Below the pieces are notes generated by a model. It was not told the origin of the DNA and did no database searches. It was given only the letters and a program-made list of their open reading frames with translations. A stretch of 64,000 nt of DNA from Sphingobacterium alimentarium (GTDB taxonomy: Bacteria; Bacteroidota; Bacteroidia; Sphingobacteriales; Sphingobacteriaceae), in the NCBI RefSeq assembly GCF_004342685.1, contig NZ_SMBZ01000006.1, positions 1-64,000 of the forward strand. The letters run 5' to 3'. This document shows positions 16,799-26,683 of this stretch, piece after piece (position 1 is the stretch's first letter; every line of letters begins with the position of its first letter). A program made the translations under genes and the position numbers.

Positions 16799-19700
16799 TT
16801 AAAATGAAAGATTTAAACCTATATTATATGTTCTAGGTATTGGGTATCCGTTGGAAAGATCACGTCCCATACTAGTTACGTTTTCCGGATTTGGGCCGCT
16901 GTACGTCGAAAAGGTCACCACATTGTCCAAGGATGCATATACCCGCACACGTTCCAACCCATATCTACTCAATAGCCCCCGGTTGAAATTGTACGCCAAT
17001 ATCATATTGTTGATTTTAAAATAAGACCCATTTTCGGCCCATAATGTCTGATCGTATCGAAACGGTCGTATAGTTCCACTTCGTGTGTAGGCATAAGCAT
17101 AGGGGTACATCGCTACATCTCCTGGCTGGAGCCACATATTGTAGCCATCTAGAGGCACGACTACTTTATTGTCCTTACCTTGACCAAAAGGGTTGGCCAT
17201 GAGTCCCATACGTTCAGCAAGTGCATTATTCAATATAGTTCGCTTAGCTGTGTAGGAAGCATAAATGCTAAACTGTATATTCTTATAAGAAAATGTGTTT
17301 TGAACACCACCTGTTATCAAAGGCTGATTGTTCCCGGTGCGGACCATATCTCTATTGTCCAAGATGTAGTCACCATTCATGTCTTTCCAAATCGGATCTC
17401 CCGCTTGAAAAAATGTTCCATCACTATTACGATAGCGCAATCCAGAAGTGGGGTCAATAGGCACATCCTCATCTCTAGAATACACACCTTCATTGATAAA
17501 AAGATAGTTAGACATAGTTGCGGTACCTACACGGAATATATTATGCTGTCCATTAAGATTATCTACATTCCATTTTATAAATTGTCCTCCGTAATGTGCG
17601 GGTAGTTTAAGTAATATATCCTTGTTGAGAGCTCCATTGATAGAAAATGTCCAAGAAAAATCTCCTCCGGGGCGTAGTGGTCTTATGTTTAATGCTAACT
17701 CATGGCCGTAGTTGGCGATTGCGGCATCATTGGATGCTAATACATCAAATGCAACCGTGCTGTTCAATCGCTGATCAAAGAGCAAGTTGTCTACTTTCTT
17801 GTAATAAGTGTCATAGACAAAGTCTATGCGATTATTAAATAAGGCGATATCTAGCCCAAAATTATATTGCATCGAGGTCGTCGGTTTTAGATTCGGATTC
17901 GGGATCTGACCAAAACGGATACCTACGCCTTGTTGCTGGTTATAGTTGCCCGTGATGTCATAGCGGCCGTAGATCCTTTCCAGCGTACTGTTTGGCATCA
18001 CATTAATTCCCCAGCTGCCACGGATAGAGCCTAAGCTTAGCCAGGGAGCGGCATCTTTGATCCACTCTTCATTATGCGCATTCCAACGTAAACCAATCGC
18101 CGGGTTTTTAGTATAGAGATTTCCGAACCCATTCCCAGAGGAACCATCCATCCGGTAGGATAGATCTAGGATGTATTTTCTTTTGTAATCGTAGGACGTC
18201 GATAGGGCAAAGGATAGGGCTCTTTCATTTTTGAAATTATCCAATAGTCCCCCACCTCTAGAGAAAAAACCATCATAGCCCAGAGGTCCTTGAAAATTGT
18301 CATTTGGGGTGCGATCTTGCTGTATCGGAAAATCCTGCCGGGTTACATTTCTAACTTCATTGAAAAGGTTGATGAAAATATTATGTGATTCATTAAAAGT
18401 TTTGCTATAATTCAAAGAACTTCGGCTATACAACTGAGTTTGTCTTCCTGCAAAGGAATAGACTTTGGAAAATTGGTTGTTAGCTGCTGCAGGCGAGAAA
18501 GTGTCTTCCGTGCTCGAAACAAATTCATAACTCAATGCGGAGGTAATGCGTAGACCGTCTATGATCTGATAAGATCCTTCGACATATGGTCGGATAAGGC
18601 GTACGCCATTTTCGTTGTTGGTACTGATCGATGAAATGTACTCCGATGATACCGAATAAAAGGAAGGTGGAGGTAAGAGGGTCGAGGATAAGCCTCCTGC
18701 TGCAACTCCTGTTTGCAGGATCCCTGATCCGTCACCCTTGTTTATCTTACCGAGTTGTGCAAATACCTGTCCGGTAAACCGTAGCTTGCTATCCGGACTA
18801 TAGTCCATGCGCAGATTAGTAGAGTAGCGATCAAAACCTGTATTTCGGATAATACCCGTTTCGCTATAGTAGCCAATGTTGGCTTTGTAAGATAGTATAC
18901 TATTTCCTCCATCCACACTTAAGTTGTGACTATGGTTGTAAGTAGTTTGAAAATAAAGATCCTGCCAGTTTGTTGAATTATTAAAATAGGCATTCAAACT
19001 ATCCGATAGATGAGGCGTGGTTTGAATTCGATCGATATCTGCTTGCGTCAGTGCATTACCAAAGATCTGCTCTAGCTTGAGTCTCCGTTCTAAATTACCA
19101 CCCAATGTTTCTCTTAGTTTTGGTGGAGTCCGCATAAAAGAATTGTTAACATAATTAATACGCGGTACTTCTGAATTGCCTCGTTTAGTATTGATAATAA
19201 CTACCCCGTAGGCGGCTAGAGAACCATATAATGAGGTAGCCTGCGCATCTTTAAGAATCTCTATACTTTCTATATCTTCTGGCGGTATCATCGACAGTGG
19301 GCTCACACCCGGTCCTTGTTGCTGCAATCCCATTTCGGAGGCCCGGTCGGCATCCAGAGGTACACCGTCGATTACATATAAAGGAGAGGTAGGCATCAGG
19401 ATAGATTCATTTCCGCTACCTACAGTGCTTAGTGTAGAGAGACCACGAATCTGGGTCGTGCCACGGAAACCAGGAGCACCTGTGTTGACCTGTATATTCA
19501 GACCAGGAGCCTTTCCTTGTAATAGGGTTTCCAAAGAACCGGGTATATCACGGATGTCCTCCGCAGTGATGATATTGGAAGCTCCGGTAGAGGTTTCTTT
19601 TGGTCTTTTTACATAACCACGTGTTACCACGACCTCATCCACTTCTGTACTAGAAGGTTCAAGATTGACGGTCAAGGAAGTTTGTCCAGCAGCTAAGCTC

Positions 19701-19948
19701 ACACGCTTTTCTTTATAACCCACAAGCTTGAATAGGAGTGTAGTGCCGGATGCAACGGATACCGAAAAACCACCATTGGCATCGGTTGCTACTAATTGGC
19801 GAGCTGTACTCACATTGATGACTGTAACACTACGCAGGGCCTTGCCGTCTTCGTCTAATACCCTTCCGCGTACAGTCGTTTGTGCCATTCCTTGGAGGCA
19901 GAGGCTCATACAAAATAAAAGTATGCTATATAATATCTTGTTTTTCAT
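16799..19948 (-). CDS. SusC/RagA family TonB-linked outer membrane protein
   Basis: A 1049-residue TonB-dependent outer membrane transporter. It has a signal peptide ending in GMAQ, a carboxypeptidase-regulatory-like domain at about 24-100 (VRGRVLDEDGKALRSVTVINV), a TonB-box region EVDEVVVTRGY, the plug domain at about 115-255 (IRGLSTLS, PLYVIDGVPL, SIEILKDAQATSLYG) and a 22-strand barrel ending in IPRTYNIGLNLSF with the terminal aromatic. It is the partner of the SusD encoded 6 nt downstream. It is the second SusC of the operon and, unlike the first, keeps the full N-terminal extension. Confidence 0.93.
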   Translation of the reverse strand: MKNKILYSILLFCMSLCLQGMAQTTVRGRVLDEDGKALRSVTVINVSTARQLVATDANGGFSVSVASGTTLLFKLVGYKEKRVSLAAGQTSLTVNLEPSSTEVDEVVVTRGYVKRPKETSTGASNIITAEDIRDIPGSLETLLQGKAPGLNIQVNTGAPGFRGTTQIRGLSTLSTVGSGNESILMPTSPLYVIDGVPLDADRASEMGLQQQGPGVSPLSMIPPEDIESIEILKDAQATSLYGSLAAYGVVIINTKRGNSEVPRINYVNNSFMRTPPKLRETLGGNLERRLKLEQIFGNALTQADIDRIQTTPHLSDSLNAYFNNSTNWQDLYFQTTYNHSHNLSVDGGNSILSYKANIGYYSETGIIRNTGFDRYSTNLRMDYSPDSKLRFTGQVFAQLGKINKGDGSGILQTGVAAGGLSSTLLPPPSFYSVSSEYISSISTNNENGVRLIRPYVEGSYQIIDGLRITSALSYEFVSSTEDTFSPAAANNQFSKVYSFAGRQTQLYSRSSLNYSKTFNESHNIFINLFNEVRNVTRQDFPIQQDRTPNDNFQGPLGYDGFFSRGGGLLDNFKNERALSFALSTSYDYKRKYILDLSYRMDGSSGNGFGNLYTKNPAIGLRWNAHNEEWIKDAAPWLSLGSIRGSWGINVMPNSTLERIYGRYDITGNYNQQQGVGIRFGQIPNPNLKPTTSMQYNFGLDIALFNNRIDFVYDTYYKKVDNLLFDQRLNSTVAFDVLASNDAAIANYGHELALNIRPLRPGGDFSWTFSINGALNKDILLKLPAHYGGQFIKWNVDNLNGQHNIFRVGTATMSNYLFINEGVYSRDEDVPIDPTSGLRYRNSDGTFFQAGDPIWKDMNGDYILDNRDMVRTGNNQPLITGGVQNTFSYKNIQFSIYASYTAKRTILNNALAERMGLMANPFGQGKDNKVVVPLDGYNMWLQPGDVAMYPYAYAYTRSGTIRPFRYDQTLWAENGSYFKINNMILAYNFNRGLLSRYGLERVRVYASLDNVVTFSTYSGPNPENVTSMGRDLSNGYPIPRTYNIGLNLSF

Positions 19949-19960
19949 AAAAAGGCCCTA

Positions 19961-21049
19961 TTAGTCGTTGTCAAATTTTGGATTGTCATTTTTGAAATGA
20001 AATACGATTTCCCAATCGCCTTTCCTGAAGATCTTAAAAGCTAAAGAAAATGTGGAAACTGTCCTAACTCCCCCCCAGCCTATACGGGAATATTGAAATA
20101 CTACATTGGCTCTGTCGCCTTGTGCATAATCTGTCCGTATCGAAGATAATGGGATGGGATAGGCGACGTCGTATTGTACGTATTGGGATGTCATTTCTTT
20201 ATTAAAGCCGTGCACTAATTGATCCCATCGGGTTTCATTGAATTCCACAGGATTGATGGCGAGACTATCTTTATTCAGAAATTTAAAACGTAGTTTATTG
20301 CCATTCCCTCCTTCAAATGGCCGGATATACACAACGACATCTTTTTTGAGGTTGTTATTAACCAGTAAAACGTTCGTCCGCTCACCCGTTATATTGGAGA
20401 TATTAGGTAAGATATATGCCCTTTTTCGCGGGTCATTAGGCGCGTTGGGGTCTGGTGCCACACCTCCCGTATAGGGATTGATGTCAGAGGATGGTTCATA
20501 CGGCAGTTCTCGCCAAGGAATCAGTTGAAAATCTTTTATATAGCGTATCCCACCCGAATTTGTGAGCTTGAGGTCAAAAAACCGAATATCTTGCGTTTTC
20601 AAAATGGTGTCTACGGGACGTGGAGTTATGCGTTCTGCAGTAGCTGAGGGATGCATAATAAAACGACCACCTGAATCCACTTCAAAGATGGGTTTGTCTA
20701 CTAAGCGGCGTTTACTTTCAATATCCTGTAGCGAAGTTTCCTTTCCATCATATTCTGCGATCCATTCATAGGTTGGAAATACCTGTAAGAAATCTGTAAC
20801 TGCCTTACCATCGCCAAAGCGTGGGTTGATAATCTCAAATTTAATTGGCAAAGTAGAGTTATCCGCATTTAGCCGATTTATTACCGTTGTTCTCCCTAAT
20901 CTAGTCTCCAGTATTTTATCGGAATAATTAAGGTTTTCACTAATAAAATCTTTGTCTTCCGGCAGATTGTACATTTCCGAGCAAGAGGTTATAGACATGC
21001 ACAAACCTGCTGCAATCCCCAAAATATTGTATTTTTTATAACTTATCAT
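19961..21049 (-). CDS. DUF5007-like lipoprotein of the Sus-like operon
   Basis: A 362-residue lipoprotein (lipobox Cys23, ITSCSEMYNLPEDKDF). It is mostly beta-strand rich without recognisable catalytic motifs; features are a central Pro/Asn-rich segment (NPYTGGVAPDPNAPNDP) and a C-terminal stretch WEIVFHFKNDNPKFDND. I associate this N-terminus (LPEDKDFISENLNYSD) with DUF5007, a family seen beside SusC/SusD and fasciclin genes; this is recognition, not a search result. It lies between the FAS1-discoidin lipoprotein and the susC gene, 12 nt from the latter. The function is unknown. Confidence 0.65.
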   Translation of the reverse strand: MISYKKYNILGIAAGLCMSITSCSEMYNLPEDKDFISENLNYSDKILETRLGRTTVINRLNADNSTLPIKFEIINPRFGDGKAVTDFLQVFPTYEWIAEYDGKETSLQDIESKRRLVDKPIFEVDSGGRFIMHPSATAERITPRPVDTILKTQDIRFFDLKLTNSGGIRYIKDFQLIPWRELPYEPSSDINPYTGGVAPDPNAPNDPRKRAYILPNISNITGERTNVLLVNNNLKKDVVVYIRPFEGGNGNKLRFKFLNKDSLAINPVEFNETRWDQLVHGFNKEMTSQYVQYDVAYPIPLSSIRTDYAQGDRANVVFQYSRIGWGGVRTVSTFSLAFKIFRKGDWEIVFHFKNDNPKFDND

Positions 21050-21079
21050 ATATAGGCTATTGTTAAGTTTATTTGTCTG

Positions 21080-22171
21080 TTATAACTCTTCATAATTTAC
21101 TGACCAGTCTGCCAATTGGAATGTCGAACCCGATCTAATACGTGTGATAGTCAAACGATAATAGGCAAAAGGCGTGGTATTTCTGAACCTAAATACCCGT
21201 TGCATAAACCTGTCGACAAATTCTTCAGATGTTCTGGAATCCAGTAGCGTCCAGCTACTGCCATCCTGCGAACCCTCTAGTCGCCAATCGATCGGATCCC
21301 TTTCTATTGCATCATTTGCGGAGGTCAATGTATATGCATTGGCTACCGAAGGAGTGTTTAACTGTACCTGCAACCATAATGAATTGCTAAAACTTACGAG
21401 AAATTTTGTTTGTGAATTGCCATCAAAGACATACTTGGACGCCTCTACCGCATTGGGACCACCGCTATGTTCTGTAGAAGCTGTAAATGTGCCTCCTACA
21501 AGGTCGAATAGGCTAGGGGGAGGCGGAATAAAGGTGAGACGTTTCACAAAGTCTGCAAAGCCAAAGACATGATCGGGCGATAGTACATGTACTATTCCAT
21601 TTTTCGTTTCAATATTTATTGATGCTGTGTTGGTAGTTACCCAATTGCGCGTAAATGAACTTTTTTTAGTGTCGCTAAATTCAATAACCGAAGGTCCTCC
21701 ATCAATGTAGCCCGAAGAGTAAGATTGGATGAGTTTACCGTGCATGGGATAGCCATATCGAAAATCGCTTAGAGACTTTCCGTCCTTGGAACTTAAAGAG
21801 TCACTACTCATCTTACCCCGGATAATATATTGGGATAGCATCGTGTCCAGATGGAGGAGGTTCACGTCGGATAAATATTCCCTAGGTTGATCTGCCTTTT
21901 TACGTACCGTGTTCAGATTTTGTATTGCCAATCTAAAGCTTTCATTCGTCGGTGCAAATAGTGTCACCCCATCATTACTCAAGAGTTGTTCCAGTCCTAT
22001 GCGATCGATAACTTTCAGCAATGAATCATATACACCAGGTTTACTTTGTAAATAGGTATAGGTGTTTCCATTAAATTGCTCCTTTTTCAGTTGATATTTA
22101 TAGAAGCCATTATCCTTAGCACACGATAAGGCCAGTAGGCAACATAAAAGATATAGTATTCGAGCTTTCAT
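21080..22171 (-). CDS. Fasciclin (FAS1)-discoidin two-domain lipoprotein
   Basis: A 363-residue lipoprotein (lipobox Cys17, LALSCAKDN). A FAS1 domain covers about 35-205 (LLSNDGVTLFAPTNESFRLAI ... NGIVHVLSPDHVFGF, quoted in parts). A discoidin-like module follows from about 225 (EASKYVFDGNSQTKFL, DPIDWRLEGSQDGSSWTLLDS, YYRLTITRIRSG, FQLADWSV). This combines the FAS1 of the 14439-15176 gene with the C-terminal module of the two genes at the operon's end. It follows the first SusD by 21 nt. Adhesion or ligand binding at the cell surface is inferred. Confidence 0.8.
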   Translation of the reverse strand: MKARILYLLCCLLALSCAKDNGFYKYQLKKEQFNGNTYTYLQSKPGVYDSLLKVIDRIGLEQLLSNDGVTLFAPTNESFRLAIQNLNTVRKKADQPREYLSDVNLLHLDTMLSQYIIRGKMSSDSLSSKDGKSLSDFRYGYPMHGKLIQSYSSGYIDGGPSVIEFSDTKKSSFTRNWVTTNTASINIETKNGIVHVLSPDHVFGFADFVKRLTFIPPPPSLFDLVGGTFTASTEHSGGPNAVEASKYVFDGNSQTKFLVSFSNSLWLQVQLNTPSVANAYTLTSANDAIERDPIDWRLEGSQDGSSWTLLDSRTSEEFVDRFMQRVFRFRNTTPFAYYRLTITRIRSGSTFQLADWSVNYEEL

Positions 22172-22192
22172 GATATTTCTTATTTATGTATT

Positions 22193-23698
22193 TTATTGCC
22201 AAAAGTTGTTTTGTTCTAATAGCCCATTTTGTCGGATCAGGGACTCGGCAATAGGCCAATATATGCCACCTTCATTGATGAGCTGTACAAATTTTGGATC
22301 ATTATTTTTAATTTTGTGGTAACGGACAAGGTCATACCAGCGATGTCCTTCACCCATCAATTCCCGACGTCTTTCCAGAAAAATAGCATCTACCAGATCA
22401 CCATTTATAGTCTCATCGTAAATAGGTAATCCTCTATTTTCACGGATATTATTTAATAACTCGACTGATCCATTACGATCTCCTAAAACCGCTAGAGCCT
22501 CTGCGCGCAAGAGTGTCATATCCTCTAGCCTGGAAAATACCAGCGCACTAGAAAAAATACGAAACGAAGGGTCTGTGTTACCACCTTGTATGCATTTTAT
22601 TTTGCTTAGTATCGGGTATCTACCATTGAAATTGCGGAAGTAATTTTCGTTTACAGGATTACCTAGGGTATCGATACTAAAGCGTTCATCTTTTGCCTCA
22701 TTAAAAACCGAAGAAATGGTCTCTTTGGTGTAATACATGTCAGGAATACTCTTATTGACAATAGGTGCGGCCAGTGTTAGTTCTTCTACTTGTCCTGTGA
22801 AGTTGGCTTCTGCATGTCCCCATATCGAAGGAAAAGCAAGCATCTGACTACTGTGTTTGTCATAAAAGAATCCACTCGGGGACACCAGACTTGATGTGGC
22901 TACATAATTGATATTTGCTCTGGAGTAATTGTCCATGACATAGGCTGTATAGGTCGCTACATTGGGGTAGTTTTCCTGCCAAGCAGACAGGTGCGCTAGG
23001 ATTGCATAAGCAGCAATTTTTGTAGCCAAAGTCCCATCCCATCGCGATGTAGCTTCATTGTAATAATTGCCGAGTTGCTCTGGCTCATTTACACTGTAAC
23101 GCACCGGAAGATCTAAGGCCGCTTGTTGAAGTTCCTGTTCTATCCATGCCATTAATTTTCCTTTTTCTTCTTGCTTTTTTGTGGTAAAGCTGCCTTCATC
23201 CGAGCGGGTAATAAGAGGGACGTTACCCCAGATTCGTGTCAAATTGAAGTAAGCGAAAGCACGAAGAAAGCGGGCTTGGGCAATGTCAACATTTAAATTG
23301 TTCTGCGTATATCGTTGATCTTTTTCAAGCACCTCTGGTGCACGTTCCAAGAAGATGTTGGCCTCGTTGACCGCGGCATACCAGCGTCGCCAATTGCGCA
23401 AAGCTTCCAGTGTCGGATCATTGGCATTTAGTTCATTATCTGCAATAGCACGCAAATCCATACGCGATGGAATAGCATATTCGCCACTTCGTACCTCTCC
23501 ATATAGCCAGAAGGCATTGTGATCTACCAAAGCAGATTTAGTCATCGCATAGACGCCCATTAATTTGGCACGGGTATCCTCAATTTTTTCCCACATATTT
23601 TCTTCAGAAACCACCCGCGTAGAATCGATGTCAAGCATCTTACTACAACCTGTACATAGTAGGATCAAAAACGATAAGTTATAAAGTATCTTTTTCAT
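22193..23698 (-). CDS. SusD/RagB family outer membrane lipoprotein
   Basis: A 501-residue SusD-like lipoprotein (lipobox Cys18, LLCTGCSKML) with the typical LDIDSTRVVSEENMWEKIED opening, a TPR-type helix FLRAFAYFNLTRIWGNVPLI, and the closing motif LLRAEALAVLGDRNGSVELL followed by RRRELMGEGHRWYDLVRYHK. It pairs with the SusC encoded 9 nt upstream. It is clearly divergent from the second SusD of the operon (different length and loops), so the two pairs probably bind different ligands or different parts of one ligand. Confidence 0.92.
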   Translation of the reverse strand: MKKILYNLSFLILLCTGCSKMLDIDSTRVVSEENMWEKIEDTRAKLMGVYAMTKSALVDHNAFWLYGEVRSGEYAIPSRMDLRAIADNELNANDPTLEALRNWRRWYAAVNEANIFLERAPEVLEKDQRYTQNNLNVDIAQARFLRAFAYFNLTRIWGNVPLITRSDEGSFTTKKQEEKGKLMAWIEQELQQAALDLPVRYSVNEPEQLGNYYNEATSRWDGTLATKIAAYAILAHLSAWQENYPNVATYTAYVMDNYSRANINYVATSSLVSPSGFFYDKHSSQMLAFPSIWGHAEANFTGQVEELTLAAPIVNKSIPDMYYTKETISSVFNEAKDERFSIDTLGNPVNENYFRNFNGRYPILSKIKCIQGGNTDPSFRIFSSALVFSRLEDMTLLRAEALAVLGDRNGSVELLNNIRENRGLPIYDETINGDLVDAIFLERRRELMGEGHRWYDLVRYHKIKNNDPKFVQLINEGGIYWPIAESLIRQNGLLEQNNFWQ

Positions 23699-23707
23699 GT
23701 GGTTATT

Positions 23708-26683
23708 TTATAAGTTTAGTTTGAAGCCCATCAAAAATGTTCGTGGGATAATCATATTATAGCCTTCGTCGTAACCAAGGTAATTGGCAATCTCGGGGTC
23801 GCGTCCGGAGTATTTGGACACCGTGAAGAGGTTGTTGGCAGCTATATACACATAAACATTGCCACCGCCCAATCTAGAAGACAACAAGTCTGTCAGGTTG
23901 TAACCTAGCGATACCTGTCTCAATTTCATAAAGGAACCATTTTCAAGAAAAAGGTCTTGCGAAGACTGATAAGCATTTACCTTGCTCCAAGGGTTGTATA
24001 GCGGATATTTGCTATAGTCCCCTCGTTTTTCCCAATAGGTGATTTCTTTGATCACCCTTACATTCTTCGAATTTTCATTATTTATAAAATCAAAGCGATT
24101 AGCCATTTCTTGGTTTAGGATCTTACGGCCTAGGTTGAAATATAGATTAACTTTAAGATCGAAATTTTTATAGAAAAAATCATTTTGCCAAGATCCTGTC
24201 AGCTTAGGGATATAATTGCCCTGTAGGACCCTATCTTCCGAGGAGATACGGTTATCTCCGTTCTGATCTTTCCAATTCGGATCCCCGGCTTTAAAAGTTA
24301 AGCCATTATAGTTTTTCTTTACGCCGTTTACTTCCGGTACATCAGCGTCTGACTGATAAATCCCTTCATTCTTTAGTAGCCAAAAAGCATCAATGCGCTC
24401 GCCAACCTTTAGTTTACGGTTTTGTATGACTACCTCGTCCAGACCGCCCGGCAAAGCCGTTAAGGTGTTGTTATTAATGCTCAGATTGATGCCCGAATTC
24501 CAACGAAAGCTATGCACACTTGGAATAATATCGCCACCAAAAGCCAGTTCAACACCGGTGTTACGAACATTCATTCCAGACTCCAGACTATACTCATAGC
24601 CGTATTCCGCATATGCCGGAATCGTCAATACTTGATTTTTGTTTTCTTTGACATAGGCATCCAAGGTTAGGTAGAAATTTCGTTTTGAGAGTGAAAGGTC
24701 AAAACCTATATTAGCCTGATCTGTATAGGCCCAAGGCATATCATAGCCGATCCAACCGTCCTCATAGGGTCTTACCAAGGCTGCAATGCCATTATAGGCA
24801 GGTACGATTACATTTCCGGTATAGCCTATCTGTGCCGTATAGACAGGGCCTTGGGAGATATTGTCATAGGTATTCAGTATGCCTAATCGGCCTGCACTGG
24901 CTCTGACTTTGAAACTTTCAATTAGATTGTTGTCTTGCATGAATTCTTTTTTGATATTCCATCCTAAGGATAGCGCGGGTGTAAACAACCATCGGTTTGT
25001 AGGTTGAGCATTGGAAGATCCATCGTAGCGAAGCAACAGGCTCGCCGTATATTTGTCTTGCAGGTTATAGGTTCCCCTGCCGAAGAAGGAAACTAAATTA
25101 TGTCTTGTGCGGTCTAGGAATTTGTAAGTGAGCTGTCTGGGAAAAGCGGTAGGATTAAGGAAGTCTCCGCTATTTGGATCGGAATTTAAAAGGTTAATCT
25201 TGATATTTGGATTGATGCCTTTATAGGCATACGCATAATTGTATTTATGTAAATCCCATTGTAAGACATTTCCTGCTTCTACAAAAAAGTTACTATTGTC
25301 CATTTTCCAATCATAAGAGGCTACACTTTCCTGTATTAACCGCTGGCTATAACCGTAATAGTTTGAAGCAAAACTGTTTCCTTCCATCAGGTCATCGTGG
25401 TGAAAAAGATCACGAAATCCTTCATTATAGTCTACCATCGTGCTTGATCTTAATTTGAAAGAACCGAATTGGGCATGGAGGGTCATGTTTCCTTCCAATA
25501 TATTGGAATAGTTGTCATCAAACCCTTTATCCAGAATTCGCTTGTATGCATCGTAGGTGTCCTTGTTGGGAGCCAGTGGAGCACTGAGATCGGGAATATA
25601 AGCTAACATAGCATAGCGGTTCCTTAAGTTTTGATTCCGATTTCTATCTAGACGTGCTGCATTTATATTCGTGTGGAAAAATAGCCACTTTAGCGGCTGT
25701 AAATCCAGTTGGAAACGTGCATTGTATTTCTTAAAGTTTGTCTCCTCCGCGATTCCGCTATTTTGTAACGTACCTAAAGAGAATTGGAAATTCGATCGTC
25801 TGCCCCCACCAGACAGACGGGCATTCACGCCGTAGTTCAACCCATTATTATAATAGCTATCGCTCCAGTCGGATACGCCATAGTAGCGATAATTCAACGA
25901 ATCACTGAGATAGACAGGATAGGTGTCGTCTTCGTTATAACGTCCATCGGTGGTATAGAGGTCATAAAACTGTTTTCTAAAACGATTTTCATAATCTCCG
26001 TTAATCGTAGTGACCTGCGGTCTATTGGCCATACCTACAAAACTATTGACACTGATTCTTCGTTTATTGTCTGTTACACTTTTCTTGGAGATAATTTTAA
26101 TCACCCCATTAGCAGCCAAGGGACCGTATATGGCAGTGCTTGCCATATCCTTAAGCACTTCAATAGAAGCAATATTGTCTATGTCAATATTACTCAATAG
26201 GTTGTTTTCTGGACCAATACGATCAATATCGTAAGACTGGATCATATAAGAAAAGGGGTGTGGACCAATCATAGGTATCCCATCCAAAACGATTAACGGC
26301 TGGTTTTGATACGCGTCCTTATTGCTGAATATAGGTGACGATATGCCACGGATAAACATATAATTAGGCGTTCCAGGCTCACCCGTAGGTTCACTCAGAA
26401 ATAAACCCGCTGCCTCACCCTTTAGGAATTGCGGGATAGTAGCATACCCCTGCAATGCAATATCCTGAATAGATTTGTGCACGGATTTAGTCTTGAGATT
26501 TTTGAAATTAAGGTCCAGAACGGAATCCTGCAACTCAGGCACGGTGTCCTGCCACACATGAAGTGATCTAGCAGTGTCAAATTCCCTTTCTGTATGCTTT
26601 GCTAATAGCTGCACCTGAAGCAATAGCATAATAAGGACAGCAGGAATACCAACATTATATGTGCTTGGAATTTTCTCCTTCAT
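23708..26683 (-). CDS. SusC/RagA-like TonB-dependent outer membrane protein with atypical N-terminus
   Basis: A 991-residue outer membrane transporter, first gene of the 11-gene operon. The plug (PQFLKGEAAGLFLSEPTGEP, MFIRGISS, PLIVLDGIPMIGPHPFSY, ASIEVLKDMASTAIYG) and the barrel, ending in PRTFLMGFKLNL, are typical of SusC. The N-terminal carboxypeptidase-regulatory-like domain is missing: only about 60 residues separate the membrane-spanning signal region (IMLLLQVQLLA) from the plug, and no clear DEVVV-type TonB box is seen. The ATG at 26683 is the only sensible start. It is still probably a transporter, but its coupling to TonB may differ from the usual. Confidence 0.88.
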   Translation of the reverse strand: MKEKIPSTYNVGIPAVLIMLLLQVQLLAKHTEREFDTARSLHVWQDTVPELQDSVLDLNFKNLKTKSVHKSIQDIALQGYATIPQFLKGEAAGLFLSEPTGEPGTPNYMFIRGISSPIFSNKDAYQNQPLIVLDGIPMIGPHPFSYMIQSYDIDRIGPENNLLSNIDIDNIASIEVLKDMASTAIYGPLAANGVIKIISKKSVTDNKRRISVNSFVGMANRPQVTTINGDYENRFRKQFYDLYTTDGRYNEDDTYPVYLSDSLNYRYYGVSDWSDSYYNNGLNYGVNARLSGGGRRSNFQFSLGTLQNSGIAEETNFKKYNARFQLDLQPLKWLFFHTNINAARLDRNRNQNLRNRYAMLAYIPDLSAPLAPNKDTYDAYKRILDKGFDDNYSNILEGNMTLHAQFGSFKLRSSTMVDYNEGFRDLFHHDDLMEGNSFASNYYGYSQRLIQESVASYDWKMDNSNFFVEAGNVLQWDLHKYNYAYAYKGINPNIKINLLNSDPNSGDFLNPTAFPRQLTYKFLDRTRHNLVSFFGRGTYNLQDKYTASLLLRYDGSSNAQPTNRWLFTPALSLGWNIKKEFMQDNNLIESFKVRASAGRLGILNTYDNISQGPVYTAQIGYTGNVIVPAYNGIAALVRPYEDGWIGYDMPWAYTDQANIGFDLSLSKRNFYLTLDAYVKENKNQVLTIPAYAEYGYEYSLESGMNVRNTGVELAFGGDIIPSVHSFRWNSGINLSINNNTLTALPGGLDEVVIQNRKLKVGERIDAFWLLKNEGIYQSDADVPEVNGVKKNYNGLTFKAGDPNWKDQNGDNRISSEDRVLQGNYIPKLTGSWQNDFFYKNFDLKVNLYFNLGRKILNQEMANRFDFINNENSKNVRVIKEITYWEKRGDYSKYPLYNPWSKVNAYQSSQDLFLENGSFMKLRQVSLGYNLTDLLSSRLGGGNVYVYIAANNLFTVSKYSGRDPEIANYLGYDEGYNMIIPRTFLMGFKLNL

